This document shows positions 62,989-64,000 of a DNA stretch of 64,000 nt, one piece after another. Made by a program: the position numbers and the translations under genes. Location of the stretch: the NCBI RefSeq assembly GCF_016735615.1, contig NZ_JAERSF010000001.1, forward strand, positions 682,001-746,000, in the 5' to 3' direction. The stretch is from Flavobacterium tagetis. GTDB taxonomy: Bacteria > Bacteroidota > Bacteroidia > Flavobacteriales > Flavobacteriaceae. The notes beneath the pieces are model-generated. The model was not told where the DNA came from and ran no database searches. It saw only the letters and a list, made by a program, of their open reading frames with translations. Each line of letters opens with the position of its first letter. Position 1 is the stretch's first letter.

Positions 62989-62996
62989 TAAATTTG
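62989..62996 (+). promoter_or_regulatory. Candidate -7 box TAAATTTG for the gene at 63024
   Basis: A perfect TAnnTTTG match lies 27 bases before the ATG. The intergenic space also serves the divergent DUF456 gene. Confidence 0.5.
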
Positions 62997-63023
62997 CCCT
63001 TACAATTTAAGCAATTATAAGAT

Positions 63024-63407
63024 ATGCGAATTTTTGTTAAAATAGCCTTCTCTTTATTCTTTGTATTTTCTATTCCCGAAAATACTTTAGCTCAAGCTAA
63101 GAAACTTTCTGCAAATGACCAAATATTGCAGGATAGCCTTTATAATAGCAACAAGAAAAAAGTAATAAATTTTTCGATGAAAGATTTTGATAAACTTTTT
63201 TTTGAATATTTCAATAAGAAAAGTGATGCTGATAATATTTTAACAAAAACCGAATTTTATAATTATACCACTCAGATTGCAGCTTTTTCTGATAGACTTG
63301 TCAAATTATATCCTAATCAAAAAGAAGTTGCAGAAAAAAACAAAGAAAACTGGCTATCTGAAAACTATGAAGATTATCTAGAATACAAAGCTTCGCAAAA
63401 AAAATAA
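63024..63407 (+). CDS. Small exported protein of unknown function, 127 residues
   Basis: A signal peptide (MRIFVKIAFSLFFVFSIPENTLAQ) precedes about 103 residues of hydrophilic, largely helical sequence (NSNKKKVINFSMKDFDKLFFEYFNKK, LVKLYPNQKEVAEKNKENWL). I recognise no family. The preceding TAAATTTG box and clean coding pattern indicate a real gene. The next gene, another exported protein, begins 34 bases downstream. Confidence 0.78.
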   Translation: MRIFVKIAFSLFFVFSIPENTLAQAKKLSANDQILQDSLYNSNKKKVINFSMKDFDKLFFEYFNKKSDADNILTKTEFYNYTTQIAAFSDRLVKLYPNQKEVAEKNKENWLSENYEDYLEYKASQKK

Positions 63408-63441
63408 TCGTATTTTTGTTTATACATTCAATTCTAAAACT

Positions 63442-63927
63442 TTGAAGCAGTTTTTCCCTTTTTTTATTTGTATCCTTTTCAGTTCTTGTCAATATTTTGA
63501 GAAGCAGGTTCCGTCTGAAAAAGAGTTACTTCAAAAAGAGCTAAAATCGATCAATTGGAAAGAAGTTGACGAATATCCTTCTGTTCCTAATTGCGATAAA
63601 ATTGCCGATAAAAAGCAGCGCCAGCAATGTTTTTTTGAAGTTATGTCAAACCTTATACAGGAAAAACTAAACGTTGACACTCTGTCTATACTATATCCAG
63701 AATTGGATACTATTGAAGTAAAAGTTACTGTTTTCCCAAATTCAACCATGAAGTTCGAACCTCAGTTCCCGAAAGATTCTGTAGCGTATGACACCATAAA
63801 AATAGATAGTATTCTGCATGCTCGCCTAGTCGATTTCCCGAAAGTAAATCCTGCTATAAAACGAGGTATTCCGGTAAAAACACAATTTATTCTGCCTGTA
63901 ATTATAAAAGCAAAAGACGAGAAATAG
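63442..63927 (+). CDS. Small lipoprotein of unknown function
   Basis: This 161-residue ORF starts at TTG (63442), chosen because it yields a lipoprotein signal MKQFFPFFICILFSSC with Cys16 and no ATG is available before the folded part. The mature part starts QYFEKQVPSEKELLQKEL and includes a Cys pair (VPNCDKI and QQCFFEV) that might form a disulfide. The C-terminal half is beta-rich (EVKVTVFPNSTMKFEP, FPKVNPAIKRGIPVKTQF), recalling TonB C-terminal-like domains in length and pattern but not identifiable as such. It probably shares a transcript with the gene before it. Confidence 0.72.
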   Translation: MKQFFPFFICILFSSCQYFEKQVPSEKELLQKELKSINWKEVDEYPSVPNCDKIADKKQRQQCFFEVMSNLIQEKLNVDTLSILYPELDTIEVKVTVFPNSTMKFEPQFPKDSVAYDTIKIDSILHARLVDFPKVNPAIKRGIPVKTQFILPVIIKAKDEK

Positions 63928-63940
63928 TTTTACTAAGAAG

Positions 63941-64000
63941 TTATTTTTTAAACTGACGATCTTTCCATTCATAAGAGCCAAACAGACTATATAAAGCAAC
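63941..64000 (-). CDS. Possible 3' end of a minus-strand gene cut by the right edge
   Basis: Reading the minus strand from the edge gives an in-frame stretch of 19 codons, VALYSLFGSYEWKDRQFKK, followed by TAA at 63941-63943. It is convergent with the lipoprotein gene at 63442, 13 bases away. Too short to identify. Confidence 0.4.
   Translation of the reverse strand, partial: VALYSLFGSYEWKDRQFKK

Overview
This window is an AT-rich chromosomal segment of a Bacteroidota bacterium, most likely Flavobacterium or a close relative. The evidence is a complete Sus-type (SusC/SusD/SusE) starch locus, an amylase carrying a type IX secretion sorting domain, TAnnTTTG -7 promoter boxes without Shine-Dalgarno sequences, and a bacterial mevalonate pathway that includes a GYDIA-type GHMP kinase. 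There are no rRNA genes, IS elements, phage genes or CRISPR arrays. One tRNA (Phe, GAA) is present.

Layout. 1-5.7 kb: the 3' end of rpoD, rpe, an exported glutaminase, a lipoprotein NUC-type nuclease and a Prc/CtpA protease. 5.9-10.7 kb: surE, a small membrane protein, lpxB, an NlpC/P60 lipoprotein and comEC. 10.7-18 kb (minus strand): dipeptidyl peptidase IV, two POT peptide transporters and three thioredoxin-fold paralogues, two of which have lost the CXXC motif. 18.1-20.5 kb: class II HMG-CoA reductase and a GHMP kinase. 21-27.4 kb (minus strand): coaX, an outer membrane protein, lptC, a small membrane protein, a CNNM/CBS/CorC protein and a PpiD-like foldase. 27.5-29.7 kb: tRNA-Phe, an MHS-type transporter and a small membrane partner.

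29.8-49.9 kb is a maltose/starch utilisation locus. A T9SS amylase, SusE, SusD and SusC are transcribed leftward. Divergently there is a LacI regulator followed by an MFS sugar transporter, beta-phosphoglucomutase, a GH65 phosphorylase, a GH97 alpha-glucosidase and two GH13 enzymes. Together they support cutting starch outside the cell, importing oligosaccharides, trimming them in the periplasm, importing maltose and phosphorolysing it to glucose plus beta-glucose-1-phosphate, which is isomerised to glucose-6-phosphate. 50-56 kb: a glycerophosphodiesterase, a flavoprotein, a HAD phosphatase, a Crp/Fnr regulator, an MBL hydrolase, two tandem paralogous exported proteins of unknown function and TspO. 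56.2-61.5 kb: mevalonate diphosphate decarboxylase and mevalonate kinase with a four-helix-bundle gene lodged between them, then a DUF502 protein, a UbiA prenyltransferase and a pseudouridine synthase. 61.6-64 kb: DUF937-like and DUF456 proteins and two small exported proteins.

The least expected content is non-coding. Many intergenic gaps, most densely 41.6-50.9 kb, hold long inverted-repeat elements of several unrelated families. One family has three copies within 2.7 kb, and one of those copies is nested inside an element of another family. A further candidate structured element lies at about 60.4-60.54 kb. The strongest points for follow-up are these elements, the CXXC-less thioredoxin paralogues, the four-helix-bundle insertion in the mevalonate operon, and a 12-bp sequence shared by both divergent promoter regions of the starch locus.
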